Positions 1 through 6,359 are shown, counted from the first letter of the stretch. The stretch: 7,823 bases of DNA from Blastocatellia bacterium (GCA_013695495.1 JACDAK010000124.1:1-7823); one strand, 5' to 3'. A program made the numbers and translations. The notes: generated by a model not told the origin, from the sequence alone.

Positions 1-225
1 ACAAAGATCCGCGACAGCCAGACCCTGCTTGTCGTTACCGGAAACCGTTCGCTGGTAAGTTCTGCGGCGGATCAGGCGTTCTATTTCGACCCCTATCGTG
101 CCGTGTGGCAGGGGGCGGGCCGCTTCAAACTTCTGCGCGAGCTTCAGATCAACATGAACACACGCAAGCCCTTTATCGTGCGGCCTGAGTTCAGAAAGAT
201 CGATACGGAATATCGGGATGAGTAA
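1..225 (+). CDS. Upstream mutagenesis-cassette gene, C-terminal part (ImuA/RecA-like, inferred)
   Basis: The first 75 codons in frame 1 are open and end at TAA 223-225; the gene enters from the left, so only the last 74 residues are visible. The segment starts with a hydrophobic strand (QTLLVVTGNRSLVSSAADQ) and ends in a charged tail (FRKIDTEYRDE). I see no diagnostic motif. The ImuA assignment rests on position: in imuA-imuB-dnaE2 cassettes the RecA/SulA-like ImuA gene lies directly before imuB. The strand pattern, a run like LLVVT followed by 'SAADQAFYFD' and a basic strand, would fit the last core strands of a RecA fold, but it does not match the usual proteobacterial ImuA C-terminus that I know. 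The stop codon overlaps the imuB start (ATGAGTAA), so the two genes are probably translationally coupled. It could be another accessory protein of the cassette. Confidence 0.5.
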   Translation, partial: TKIRDSQTLLVVTGNRSLVSSAADQAFYFDPYRAVWQGAGRFKLLRELQINMNTRKPFIVRPEFRKIDTEYRDE

Positions 226-1471
226 GTTATACGCGTGCATCATTTCACCGGCAACGGAGTCGGCAGAGCTGGCCGTTCTCGCTGAGCAGTTCGCCTATCG
301 CATCGAGTCGATCGAGGGCGGCATTCTGTTTGACGTCAGCGGGCTCGAGAACCGCATCGGCACGCCCGCGCAGATCGCCCGCAGCATCAAGCTCGAGATG
401 GACTCCCGCGGCATCGACGGAGCCTTAGCTGTTGCCGCCAACGCACGAACGGCCGAGCTTTACGCCCGCAGCCGCGAGGGCGTGACCGTAGTGGCAGAAG
501 ATGAGCATCTCCCGCTGCCGCTTGAGGCGTTGGGGATAGACGACGACACGCTCAAGGTCTTTCACGCGCTTGGGCTTGAAAGCACGGCGGACCTCAAGGC
601 GATCCCCGAGAACGAACTTATCGCACGCTACGGCAGCGAGTTTCGCTCGACGCTCGACCTCATCGATCAGAACGGACTTCACATCCTAACGCCAAACTTA
701 AAGGAGCACCGCATCACATGGGATCACGGGCTCGACAACGCGGTCGAAGATTTTGAGCAGCTCATATTCATCCTCAGCCACGGCCTTGGAAAGGTGCTCG
801 ACGAAACTCAGCATTTCGGCTTCAGCTCAGAACAGCTCGACATCGACCTTTCCCTTGACGATAAAACGACGGCGAATTACAGCATAAAGCTTTCATTCCC
901 CACCTGTGATCGAATCTTCTGGCTAAAGCTGATCAACCTACGCATCGCCAACAACCCGCCGCCTGCTGCGATATCGGCGATCAGGCTCGTATGCCATTTT
1001 GCCCGCCCGCGTTCTATCGAACGCGGCCTCTTCGCAGCGACCCGGCCGGAACCTGAAAGCCTTTTGCTGACCGTGGACAAGATCAAAAAGATCGTAGGCA
1101 ATGAAAATGTCGGCGTGCCCGTTCTGGTCGATCAGCGTCTGCCCGAATCTTTTGACCTCGACGCCTCAAAGCTTCCGCTCGGGCGTGAGCGGACCGATGA
1201 GCGCAACATCCGCCCGGTTGTTGCGCTGACGCATTTCAACCCGCCGCTGCTTGCCAACATCACGATCAAAGATGGGCGGCTGACACATCTCCGCACGCAG
1301 CATTTCGGCGGTCCCGTCACTGAATACGGCGGTGCGTGGATGCAGTCTTCGCAATGGTGGACGCACGGGTTTTGGCAGCAGATGGAGTGGGACGTCGAGG
1401 TGGACGGCAAGCGGATCTACCGCCTTGCCCGGACGGCTGACGGATGGTTCGTGACGGGGGGCTACGACTAG
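218..1471 (+). CDS. imuB: ImuB-type inactive Y-family polymerase homologue (mutasome adaptor), fingers segment missing
   Basis: 417 residues. ImuB links DnaE2 and ImuA to the sliding clamp during error-prone repair synthesis and has no polymerase activity itself. Family marks: 'GGILFDVSGLENRIG' (34-48), the ImuB form of the palm strand; thumb/HhH region 98-160; little-finger region about 170-265; 'RGLFAATRPEPESLLLT' (269-285) then 'VGVPVLVDQRLPESF' (298-312), the conserved ImuB linker; and a C-terminal DUF6504-like end with 'WDVEVDGKRIYRLARTADGW' (391-410). The catalytic carboxylates are gone: the SxDE position of active Y polymerases reads S31-I-E33-G34, and the N-terminal Asp position falls in LYACIIS. 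Only about 25 residues precede the palm strand, against roughly 90 in normal ImuB, so the fingers appear deleted. ATG 218 overlaps the upstream stop by 8 bp; the stop at 1471 abuts dnaE2. It is shorter than the usual 470-520 residues. Confidence 0.9.
   Translation: MSKLYACIISPATESAELAVLAEQFAYRIESIEGGILFDVSGLENRIGTPAQIARSIKLEMDSRGIDGALAVAANARTAELYARSREGVTVVAEDEHLPLPLEALGIDDDTLKVFHALGLESTADLKAIPENELIARYGSEFRSTLDLIDQNGLHILTPNLKEHRITWDHGLDNAVEDFEQLIFILSHGLGKVLDETQHFGFSSEQLDIDLSLDDKTTANYSIKLSFPTCDRIFWLKLINLRIANNPPPAAISAIRLVCHFARPRSIERGLFAATRPEPESLLLTVDKIKKIVGNENVGVPVLVDQRLPESFDLDASKLPLGRERTDERNIRPVVALTHFNPPLLANITIKDGRLTHLRTQHFGGPVTEYGGAWMQSSQWWTHGFWQQMEWDVEVDGKRIYRLARTADGWFVTGGYD
1019..1033 (+). 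other. ImuB clamp-binding motif position, degenerate (ERGLF)
   Basis: Residues 268-272 of ImuB, E-R-G-L-F, sit just before the conserved linker, where other ImuB proteins carry a Q-L-x-L-F/W clamp-binding peptide. The hydrophobic LF pair is kept, but the leading Gln is Glu. That this is the actual clamp contact is inferred from position. Confidence 0.4.
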
Positions 1472-4400
1472 ATGTTCTATGAAATGCACACACGTTCAGC
1501 GTTCAGCTTTCTCGCATCGGGGTCGATGCCTGAGACGATAATTGAACGTGCGGCCGAGCTCGGCATGCCGGGCGTTGCCCTGCTCGACCGCGACACGGTT
1601 TCGGGCGCGGTGCGTTTTCACTGCGACGCGAACGATGCGGGGCTCAAGGCGATGATCGGTGCCGAGATCACGATGGACGACGGCTCTGTGCTGCCGCTTC
1701 TCCCGATAGATCTCGCCGGCTATCAGAACCTCTGCAAGATGATCACGACCGTAAAGCTCCGCCACGCCAAAGGCGAGCATTTTGCCACGCGAAAGGACAT
1801 CGAGGAGCATTCCGAGGGGCTAATCTGCCTGACGGGCGGGGCAGACGGCCTAATCCACCGCAGCATCCGCGCGGGCAACGGCCAGCGCGACCTTGCGTGG
1901 CTCAATTACGTATTCGAAAAGCGTCTTTACGTAGAGCTTCAGCGTCATTATCTGCGGAGCGAAGAGGACGTCAACCAGCAACTTGTCGGGCTCGCGCACA
2001 AGCTTCACCTGCCCATCTTTGCCAGCAACGGGGCCTACTACGCGCACAAGGACGACCGTGAGCTCTTCGACGTTTTCACCTGTATAAAGAACCATTGCAC
2101 CATCTACGAAGCCGGCAAGATCTTGTCACAGAACGCCGAGCGCCATCTGAAATCCGCAAAGCAGATGATGCGTCTTTTTGAAGAGTTCCCCGAGGCCGTC
2201 GCCCGCACAGAGGAGATCGCCGCCCGCATCGAGTTTTCGATGGACGACGTCGGCTACACCTTCCCCGACTTCCCCGTACCGCCGGGCGAGACGATGGATT
2301 CGCTCTTACGCACGCTCGCCGACAAAGGCGCGCGTAACCGTTACGGCACGATAACCCCGCAGGTCAGGACCAAACTCGACCATGAGCTTAACCTCATCAC
2401 AAAGCTCAAACTCGCCGGTTATTTTCTGCTTGTCTGGGACATCTCGGATTTCTGCCGCTCGCGGCGGATCCTGTCGCAGGGGCGGGGCTCGGCCGCCAAC
2501 TCCGTCGTGTGCTATTCGCTGGGCATCACCGCCGTCGACCCCATCGCAGGCGAGCTTTTGTTCGAACGCTTTCTTTCAGAGGAACGCGGCGAATTCCCGG
2601 ATATCGACATCGACCTGCCCTCCGGCGACGACCGCGAGCTTGTCATCCAGCACGTTTATGAGAAATACGGCCGGCGGGGAGCGGCGATGACGGCGAATGT
2701 CATTACCTATCGCGGGAAGTCAGCAGTCCGCGAGGTCGGCAAGGTCTTTGGCTTCCCCGAAGAGCAGATCGGGCATCTTTCAAAATCGATCTCACATCAC
2801 GGCGTGATGGAGTTCGGCGAAATGGTCGAACGCTTCAAAGAGAGCGGCTTTGACCTGAAAGAAGATTTCCGCACACGAAAGTTCGTCGAGCTTTACACAC
2901 GCATCCTCGACTTTCCGCGGCATCTCGGCCAGCATTCCGGCGGCATGGTCATCTCGCTCGGCAGGCTCGACGGTGTCGTTCCCATCGAACCCGCGTCGAT
3001 GGAGGGCCGCAGCATCATCCAGTGGGACAAAGACGATTGCGAGCGGCTCGGCATCGTCAAGGTCGACCTGCTCGGCCTCGGGATGATGGCCGTGCTGCGT
3101 GATTCGCTCAAGCTTATAAAAGATCACCGCGACGAAACGGTCGACCTTGCAAAGATCCCCATCGACGACAAAGGCGTTTACGAAACGGTGCAAAAGGGCG
3201 ACACCATCGGCATGTTCCAGATAGAGAGCCGTGCACAGATCAACTTTCTGCCGCGGTCGCGGCCCGAGACGTTCTATGACCTGGTGGTACAAGTGGCGAT
3301 CATCCGACCCGGGCCCATCGTCGGCAAGATGCTCAGTGCATACATCCGCCGCCGTCAGGGGCAGGAAGAGGTCGACCACATTCATCCGTGGCTCGAATCC
3401 ACGCTCAAACGCACGCTCGGCGTCCCGCTCTTCCAAGAGCAGCTGCTGAGGATGTCGATGATCATGGCTGGCTTTTCCGGCGGCCAGGCCGAAGAGCTGC
3501 GGCGTGCGATGGGCTTTAAGCGTGCCGACAAACGCCTTGCAAAGATCGAGCAGAACCTGCGAGACGGCATGACGCGCAACGACATCGACGAAGAAACGCA
3601 GGATCGTATCGTCCACAACATCACGGCGTTTGCCAACTACGGCTTTCCCGAATCGCACGCCGCAAGCTTTGCCCTGCTCACCTATGCATCGGCTTATCTA
3701 AAAGTCTATTACCTTGCTGAATTTACGACGGCTCTGCTCAATAATTATCCGCTCGGCTTCTACGTTCCGGCGACGCTGATAAAAGACGCACAGCGGCACG
3801 GGCTGCGGTTCAGGCATGTCGACGTCAACCGCTCCGATTACCTCTTCAAGATCGAAGAGGCCCCCGGCCCGGGCAGCGAGGGCGTGGTCCGCATCGGGCT
3901 TAAGTACGTAAAAGGCTTGCGTGAGGACACGGCACAGGCGATAGCCGCCGAACGCGGTGCGTATTCCACCGAAACAGGGACCGAGAGCCCCTATACCTCG
4001 GTCGAAGACCTCGTCCGCCGCGTTCCGCTCATAAATAAGAAAGAGATAAGGGCGCTCAGCCTTGCCGGGGCGCTCAATTTCGACAACGCCGTCCACCGCC
4101 GCGAGGCCCTGTGGCAATCCGAACTCGCAGCCCGCCCCAACGGCGAGCTGTTCCGGCCCGAAACGCCGCCCGCCGCCGACGCTTTCCTGCAGAAGATGAC
4201 CGAGTGGCAGGCGATGGAAGCCGATCTGCAGGCGATGAGCATCACCATCGGCAAGCACCCGATGGCGTTCCTCCGCAACGACCTGAAGAATAACGGCGTG
4301 ATCTCCGCGATAGAAACGCACGGCCTGCCGAAACGCGAGATAGTGACAGTGGCGGGTGCGGTGATCGTCCGTCAGCGGCCGGGCACGGCGAACAGTGTTG

Positions 4401-4603
4401 TTTTTATCACTATGGAAGACGAGACGGGCCACTCGAACTTTATCGTGATGCCCGACGTCTTTGAGCGGTTCCGCCGGGTCATCACCCATCATTCCTATTT
4501 GCTTATCAAAGGGATCTCAGAGGAAGGCAATCTCATCAAGGCGCTTTATTTCGAGCCGATCACTGCGTTCATGGCAGAGATCGGGTCTCACGACTTTCAC
4601 TAA
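1472..4603 (+). CDS. dnaE2: Error-prone DNA polymerase III alpha homologue DnaE2 (ImuC)
   Basis: 1043 residues, normal for DnaE2. It is the C-family polymerase that performs translesion synthesis with ImuA and ImuB after DNA damage. In order: degenerate PHP domain (about 3-260), palm with GRGSAANSVVCYSLGIT (337-353) and the catalytic PDIDID (376-381, D377 and D379 matching E. coli D401/D403), the third Asp in KVDLLGLG (D532), QHSGGMVIS (487-495), IGMFQIESR (579-587), the fingers, HhH region near 840-870, and a C-terminal OB fold (955-1030). The protein ends SHDFH, close to the S-R-D-F-x tail typical of DnaE2. In the PHP first motif, H6 is kept, the second His is R8 and the usual Asp position is A15, so metal binding and proofreading are unlikely. 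ATG 1472 follows the imuB stop with no gap, which implies translational coupling. Expression is probably DNA-damage induced; the operator is outside the window. Confidence 0.97.
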   Translation: MFYEMHTRSAFSFLASGSMPETIIERAAELGMPGVALLDRDTVSGAVRFHCDANDAGLKAMIGAEITMDDGSVLPLLPIDLAGYQNLCKMITTVKLRHAKGEHFATRKDIEEHSEGLICLTGGADGLIHRSIRAGNGQRDLAWLNYVFEKRLYVELQRHYLRSEEDVNQQLVGLAHKLHLPIFASNGAYYAHKDDRELFDVFTCIKNHCTIYEAGKILSQNAERHLKSAKQMMRLFEEFPEAVARTEEIAARIEFSMDDVGYTFPDFPVPPGETMDSLLRTLADKGARNRYGTITPQVRTKLDHELNLITKLKLAGYFLLVWDISDFCRSRRILSQGRGSAANSVVCYSLGITAVDPIAGELLFERFLSEERGEFPDIDIDLPSGDDRELVIQHVYEKYGRRGAAMTANVITYRGKSAVREVGKVFGFPEEQIGHLSKSISHHGVMEFGEMVERFKESGFDLKEDFRTRKFVELYTRILDFPRHLGQHSGGMVISLGRLDGVVPIEPASMEGRSIIQWDKDDCERLGIVKVDLLGLGMMAVLRDSLKLIKDHRDETVDLAKIPIDDKGVYETVQKGDTIGMFQIESRAQINFLPRSRPETFYDLVVQVAIIRPGPIVGKMLSAYIRRRQGQEEVDHIHPWLESTLKRTLGVPLFQEQLLRMSMIMAGFSGGQAEELRRAMGFKRADKRLAKIEQNLRDGMTRNDIDEETQDRIVHNITAFANYGFPESHAASFALLTYASAYLKVYYLAEFTTALLNNYPLGFYVPATLIKDAQRHGLRFRHVDVNRSDYLFKIEEAPGPGSEGVVRIGLKYVKGLREDTAQAIAAERGAYSTETGTESPYTSVEDLVRRVPLINKKEIRALSLAGALNFDNAVHRREALWQSELAARPNGELFRPETPPAADAFLQKMTEWQAMEADLQAMSITIGKHPMAFLRNDLKNNGVISAIETHGLPKREIVTVAGAVIVRQRPGTANSVVFITMEDETGHSNFIVMPDVFERFRRVITHHSYLLIKGISEEGNLIKALYFEPITAFMAEIGSHDFH

Positions 4604-4659
4604 ACAAAAATGACCCCGTCTGCGATGCGATCGAGGAGGTGATCGCAACTCAGACGGGG
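4601..4659 (-). terminator. Intrinsic terminator of the minus-strand BON unit, overlapping the dnaE2 stop
   Basis: CCCCGTCTG (4614-4622) pairs perfectly with CAGACGGGG (4651-4659). An inner stem GCGATC (4627-4632)/GATCGC (4641-4646) closes an 8-nt loop. Read on the minus strand, the stem is followed by TCATTTTTGTTTA (complement of 4601-4613), a good T-tract, so it terminates leftward transcription. On the plus strand the stem is followed by CCGGTAAGAAAG with no T-run, so it is a poor intrinsic terminator for dnaE2. The T-tract includes the complement of the dnaE2 stop codon. Confidence 0.8.
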
Positions 4660-4695
4660 CCCGGTAAGAAAGCCACAAAAAGCTTAGGTACCGGG
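4660..4695 (-). terminator. Accessory hairpin between the BON gene and its terminator
   Basis: CCCGGTA (4660-4666) pairs with TACCGGG (4689-4695), with an inner AAGC (4670-4673)/GCTT (4682-4685). It begins at the base adjoining the main terminator stem, so the two form tandem hairpins. There is no T-tract of its own on either strand; a role in protecting the 3' end or helping termination is inferred. Confidence 0.45.
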
Positions 4696-4704
4696 AGAGG
4701 GCCC

Positions 4705-5592
4705 TTAGGCCGATGCTCGTTTGGACGAAGTATCTGAATCGGTCTCCGACTGCGATTCAGTCGACGACTGGTTCTGAGACCGCTGAACCCGGATATTGTT
4801 CTGAACGTTATGCACGCCCGAGCATTCTTCCGCAAGGTCCTCAGCCCGCCGCTTGGAATAGCGGTTATGCACCTGCCCGGAGAGCGTCACCTCGCCGTCC
4901 GAAACTTCGATCTCGATATCCGAAGCGTCAAGATAATGATCATCCGCCAGTCTTTCGCTGACGTCATCTTTTACGCGGTCGTCCGAGCGTTTATAGCCCT
5001 TTGGTCCGCGTCCGCGATGGCTTTCGCCGCTGCCGCCGAACCCGCCTTCACGGCCGTAGCTCTGTCCGCCCCATCCCTGATCACCGTATCCCTGCGATCC
5101 GCGGCCTTCGTCGCGGTATCCGCCTGAGCGCCAGCTACCTTGTTCATGGCCGCCGTGCGAACGGCTTCGGTCTCCGCCTTGGGAACCCCTGACGTACTCG
5201 TCGCCGCTATATCCGCCGCCGCCGCCCGAGCGCCAGCTGCCCTGTTCAACGCCGCTTGAGCCGCCTATCTTTGTTCCGAAGCCTCCTGAACCGCCGAAGC
5301 CCGGAGTGCTTGCCCCCGAATCGCCGCCAAATCCAGGGGATGACCGCCCATAGTCTTCGTCATATCCGCCACTTCGTTGCGAATGGCCGAAGTCCCGATT
5401 TTCGCGGTACTGACCACCGGACCTGCCGAATTCCGGCCCTCCGCCTTCGCTCGGCCTCCAGGATTGGCTTCTTTCATCTCGCTCTCGCTCAAAATCATTT
5501 CCCCAATCTCCACCGCGTCCGCCCGACGAGCCTGAGCCGCCGCGTCCGCCGCGATGTTCACGATCAAAGTCACGTTTTTTTCCGTTTCCCAT
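4705..5592 (-). CDS. Gly/Arg/Ser-rich protein with C-terminal BON domain
   Basis: 295 residues. The first ~195 are low-complexity Gly, Ser, Arg and aromatic residues with no signal peptide or membrane helix, and are probably disordered. Residues ~205-270 form one BON domain: VKDDVSERLADDHYLDASDI, then IEVSDGEVTLSGQVHNRYSK, then a helix and VHNVQNNIRV, the alpha-beta-alpha-beta-beta pattern with conserved Gly in LSG. The junction RGRGPKGYKRSDDRV (193-207) is typical of a widespread family of bacterial Gly-rich BON proteins. BON domains are thought to bind phospholipid or other envelope parts; no biochemical function is known to me for this family. A ~25-residue Ser/Thr/Gln/Glu-rich tail follows. 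The start at 5592 has AAGGAGG 8 nt upstream. It lies 54 bp behind the small membrane-protein gene on the same strand, probably one transcript, and is convergent with dnaE2. Confidence 0.85.
   Translation of the reverse strand: MGNGKKRDFDREHRGGRGGSGSSGGRGGDWGNDFERERDERSQSWRPSEGGGPEFGRSGGQYRENRDFGHSQRSGGYDEDYGRSSPGFGGDSGASTPGFGGSGGFGTKIGGSSGVEQGSWRSGGGGGYSGDEYVRGSQGGDRSRSHGGHEQGSWRSGGYRDEGRGSQGYGDQGWGGQSYGREGGFGGSGESHRGRGPKGYKRSDDRVKDDVSERLADDHYLDASDIEIEVSDGEVTLSGQVHNRYSKRRAEDLAEECSGVHNVQNNIRVQRSQNQSSTESQSETDSDTSSKRASA
5126..5255 (-). repeat. Two diverged copies of a 102-bp (34-residue) repeat in the BON gene
   Basis: GAGCGCCAGCTACCTTGTTC (from 5126) recurs as GAGCGCCAGCTGCCCTGTTC (from 5228), offset 102 bp. 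In the protein this is EQGSWRSGG at residues 116-124 and 150-158. The rest of each unit has diverged but keeps the Gly/Ser/Tyr composition. It looks like an old in-frame tandem duplication. A shorter PGFGG repeat lies just N-terminal (86-90, 97-101). Confidence 0.7.
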
Positions 5593-5600
5593 ATTCGTTG

Positions 5601-5607
5601 CCTCCTT
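5601..5607 (-). promoter_or_regulatory. Shine-Dalgarno of the BON gene
   Basis: Minus-strand AAGGAGG, 8 nt before ATG 5592. It is a near-perfect anti-16S match and fixes the start. A second GGAG-like run (TAGGAG) lies about 12 nt further upstream. Confidence 0.8.
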
Positions 5608-5646
5608 GATATCTCCTAAGCTGCTCCGTGGTGTATCAGTGTCGCA

Positions 5647-5958
5647 TTACTTATGCAGACGATCCGATCCGCCGATCTTCACCAGCTTGTTGTAAACGCC
5701 GAGGAGCAGGAATGGTGCAACCCACTGGCCTAAAAAGTGAGCTTTCTCTTCCTTTCCGCTCAATTCAAGTATCAGTGAAGTTCCGATGGCGCCGACTGCG
5801 GCCCATAGAAACAGGTCCGACGGCAATTTTGCCGTTTGTTCTTCTATCGTTCGGGCAATCGTTCCCTCTGTATGCTCGCGAGACATCTGCTGCCCGCCGC
5901 TGCCTTCAGTTCCAAATGTACTTTCGCTCCGCTGTGATTGTGTTCCTGTCTGTGCCAT
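5647..5958 (-). CDS. Small conserved membrane protein with two transmembrane helices
   Basis: 103 residues. Residues 1-45 are polar (Gln/Ser/Thr/Gly/Glu), then TIARTIEEQTAKLPSD leads into helix 1 (about 48-66, LFLWAAVGAIGTSLILEL), a short charged loop (SGKEEKAH) and helix 2 (about 75-92, FLGQWVAPFLLLGVYNKL), with a basic tail KIGGSDRLHK. No signal peptide. I recognise the 'EEQTAKLPSD...GQW...LLLGVYNKLVK' layout as a conserved, unnamed bacterial small membrane protein type; its function is unknown. The frame stays open upstream to an ATG at 6039, but the start at 5958 is chosen because GGAGG lies 8 nt before it, and the extra 27 residues look non-coding. It is the first gene of a probable two-gene unit with the BON gene. 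Confidence 0.75.
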   Translation of the reverse strand: MAQTGTQSQRSESTFGTEGSGGQQMSREHTEGTIARTIEEQTAKLPSDLFLWAAVGAIGTSLILELSGKEEKAHFLGQWVAPFLLLGVYNKLVKIGGSDRLHK

Positions 5959-5966
5959 ATTCTTAA

Positions 5967-5971
5967 CCTCC
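5967..5971 (-). promoter_or_regulatory. Shine-Dalgarno that sets the start of the small membrane protein
   Basis: Minus-strand GGAGG, 8 nt before ATG 5958. It favours this internal ATG over the in-frame ATG at 6039, which has no comparable site. Confidence 0.75.
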
Positions 5972-6040
5972 GATGTTCGAATAAAATGCTTTGGCGCGCA
6001 TAGCTTCTTACCGCAACGAACCCCGCCGCTGACGGTCACC

Positions 6041-6069
6041 CTCTTATGCTTACGATGTGATCAGGTCAA
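6041..6069 (-). promoter_or_regulatory. Possible promoter of the membrane-protein/BON unit
   Basis: On the minus strand TTGACC (complement of 6064-6069) is a good -35. It is followed after 17 nt by TAAGAG (complement of 6041-6046), a weak -10; an overlapping CATAAG at 15 nt spacing is an alternative. It would give a leader of about 75 nt. It lies just downstream of the terminator at 6116-6160, which fits a fresh transcription start. Confidence 0.3.
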
Positions 6070-6115
6070 ATGGGAATTACCGTGTACGAGTCGGCATGGG
6101 CCGGGTTGTATAAGA

Positions 6116-6160
6116 GCAAAAATGAAGGTGGCCGGGTCGCCCACGGCCACCCACCCTTCA
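6116..6160 (-). terminator. Orphan intrinsic terminator, minus strand
   Basis: GGTGGCCG (6127-6134) pairs perfectly with CGGCCACC (6144-6151) around a 9-nt loop. The base extends as TGAAGG (6123-6128)/CCTTCA (6155-6160) across a small bulge. Read on the minus strand, the stem is followed by TTCATTTTTGC, a clear T-tract. No minus-strand gene ends here: the nearest upstream one stops at 6637 and has its own terminator. Confidence 0.7.
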
Positions 6161-6252
6161 GGTATCAAACGACATCTGAATACCCGCTCACGCATCGCGC
6201 CTCTACGACGAAAAGTTAATAAAAAGATCTCGCCGCTAGTACGTGAACGAGC
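6116..6252 (-). ncRNA. Candidate small RNA ending at the orphan terminator
   Basis: A perfect TATAAT (complement of 6260-6265) would start a transcript near 6252 that ends at the terminator above, giving about 135 nt. There is no good -35 at 17 nt (ACAAAC), so the promoter call is weak. Within it GGTAT/ATACC (6161-6165, 6180-6184) and TTCAG/CTGAA (6157-6161, 6176-6180) interleave, so they are alternative helices or a pseudoknot. I do not recognise a known family. Confidence 0.22.
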
Positions 6253-6359
6253 AATCCTGATTATAGAAGCCAGGCGTGCGAAGTTTGTGTTCCAGCCTAC
6301 ATTCTTCTGCAAAAGTTGATCTCCAGGTCTCACCCAGGGGAATTAAGCGTCGAAGTGCC

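Noticed and set aside
2792..3658. Long minus-strand open frame (288 codons) antisense to dnaE2
   Set aside because: It lies wholly inside dnaE2, has no recognisable domain, and is His/Asp/Arg-rich as expected for the complement of GC-rich codons. The dnaE2 frame is certain.
3698..4492. Long minus-strand open frame (264 codons) antisense to the dnaE2 3' part
   Set aside because: Same reasons: codon-complement shadow, no domain, no ribosome site.
5256..5609. Plus-strand frames opposite the Gly-rich BON gene
   Set aside because: Complement of Gly/Ser/Arg codons gives Pro/Arg/Ser-rich frames; the minus strand carries a clear BON domain and Shine-Dalgarno.
5959..6039. N-terminal extension of the small membrane protein to the ATG at 6039
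   Set aside because: The GGAGG 8 nt before ATG 5958 decides for the shorter protein; the extension (MTVSGGVRCGKKLC...) has no ribosome site and looks like leader sequence.
6061..6333. 90-codon minus-strand frame in the gene-poor region
   Set aside because: No ribosome site, no domain, and it runs through a strong intrinsic terminator at 6116-6160. Only the short GWVAVGDPA peptide caught my eye, and it is listed as a weak finding.
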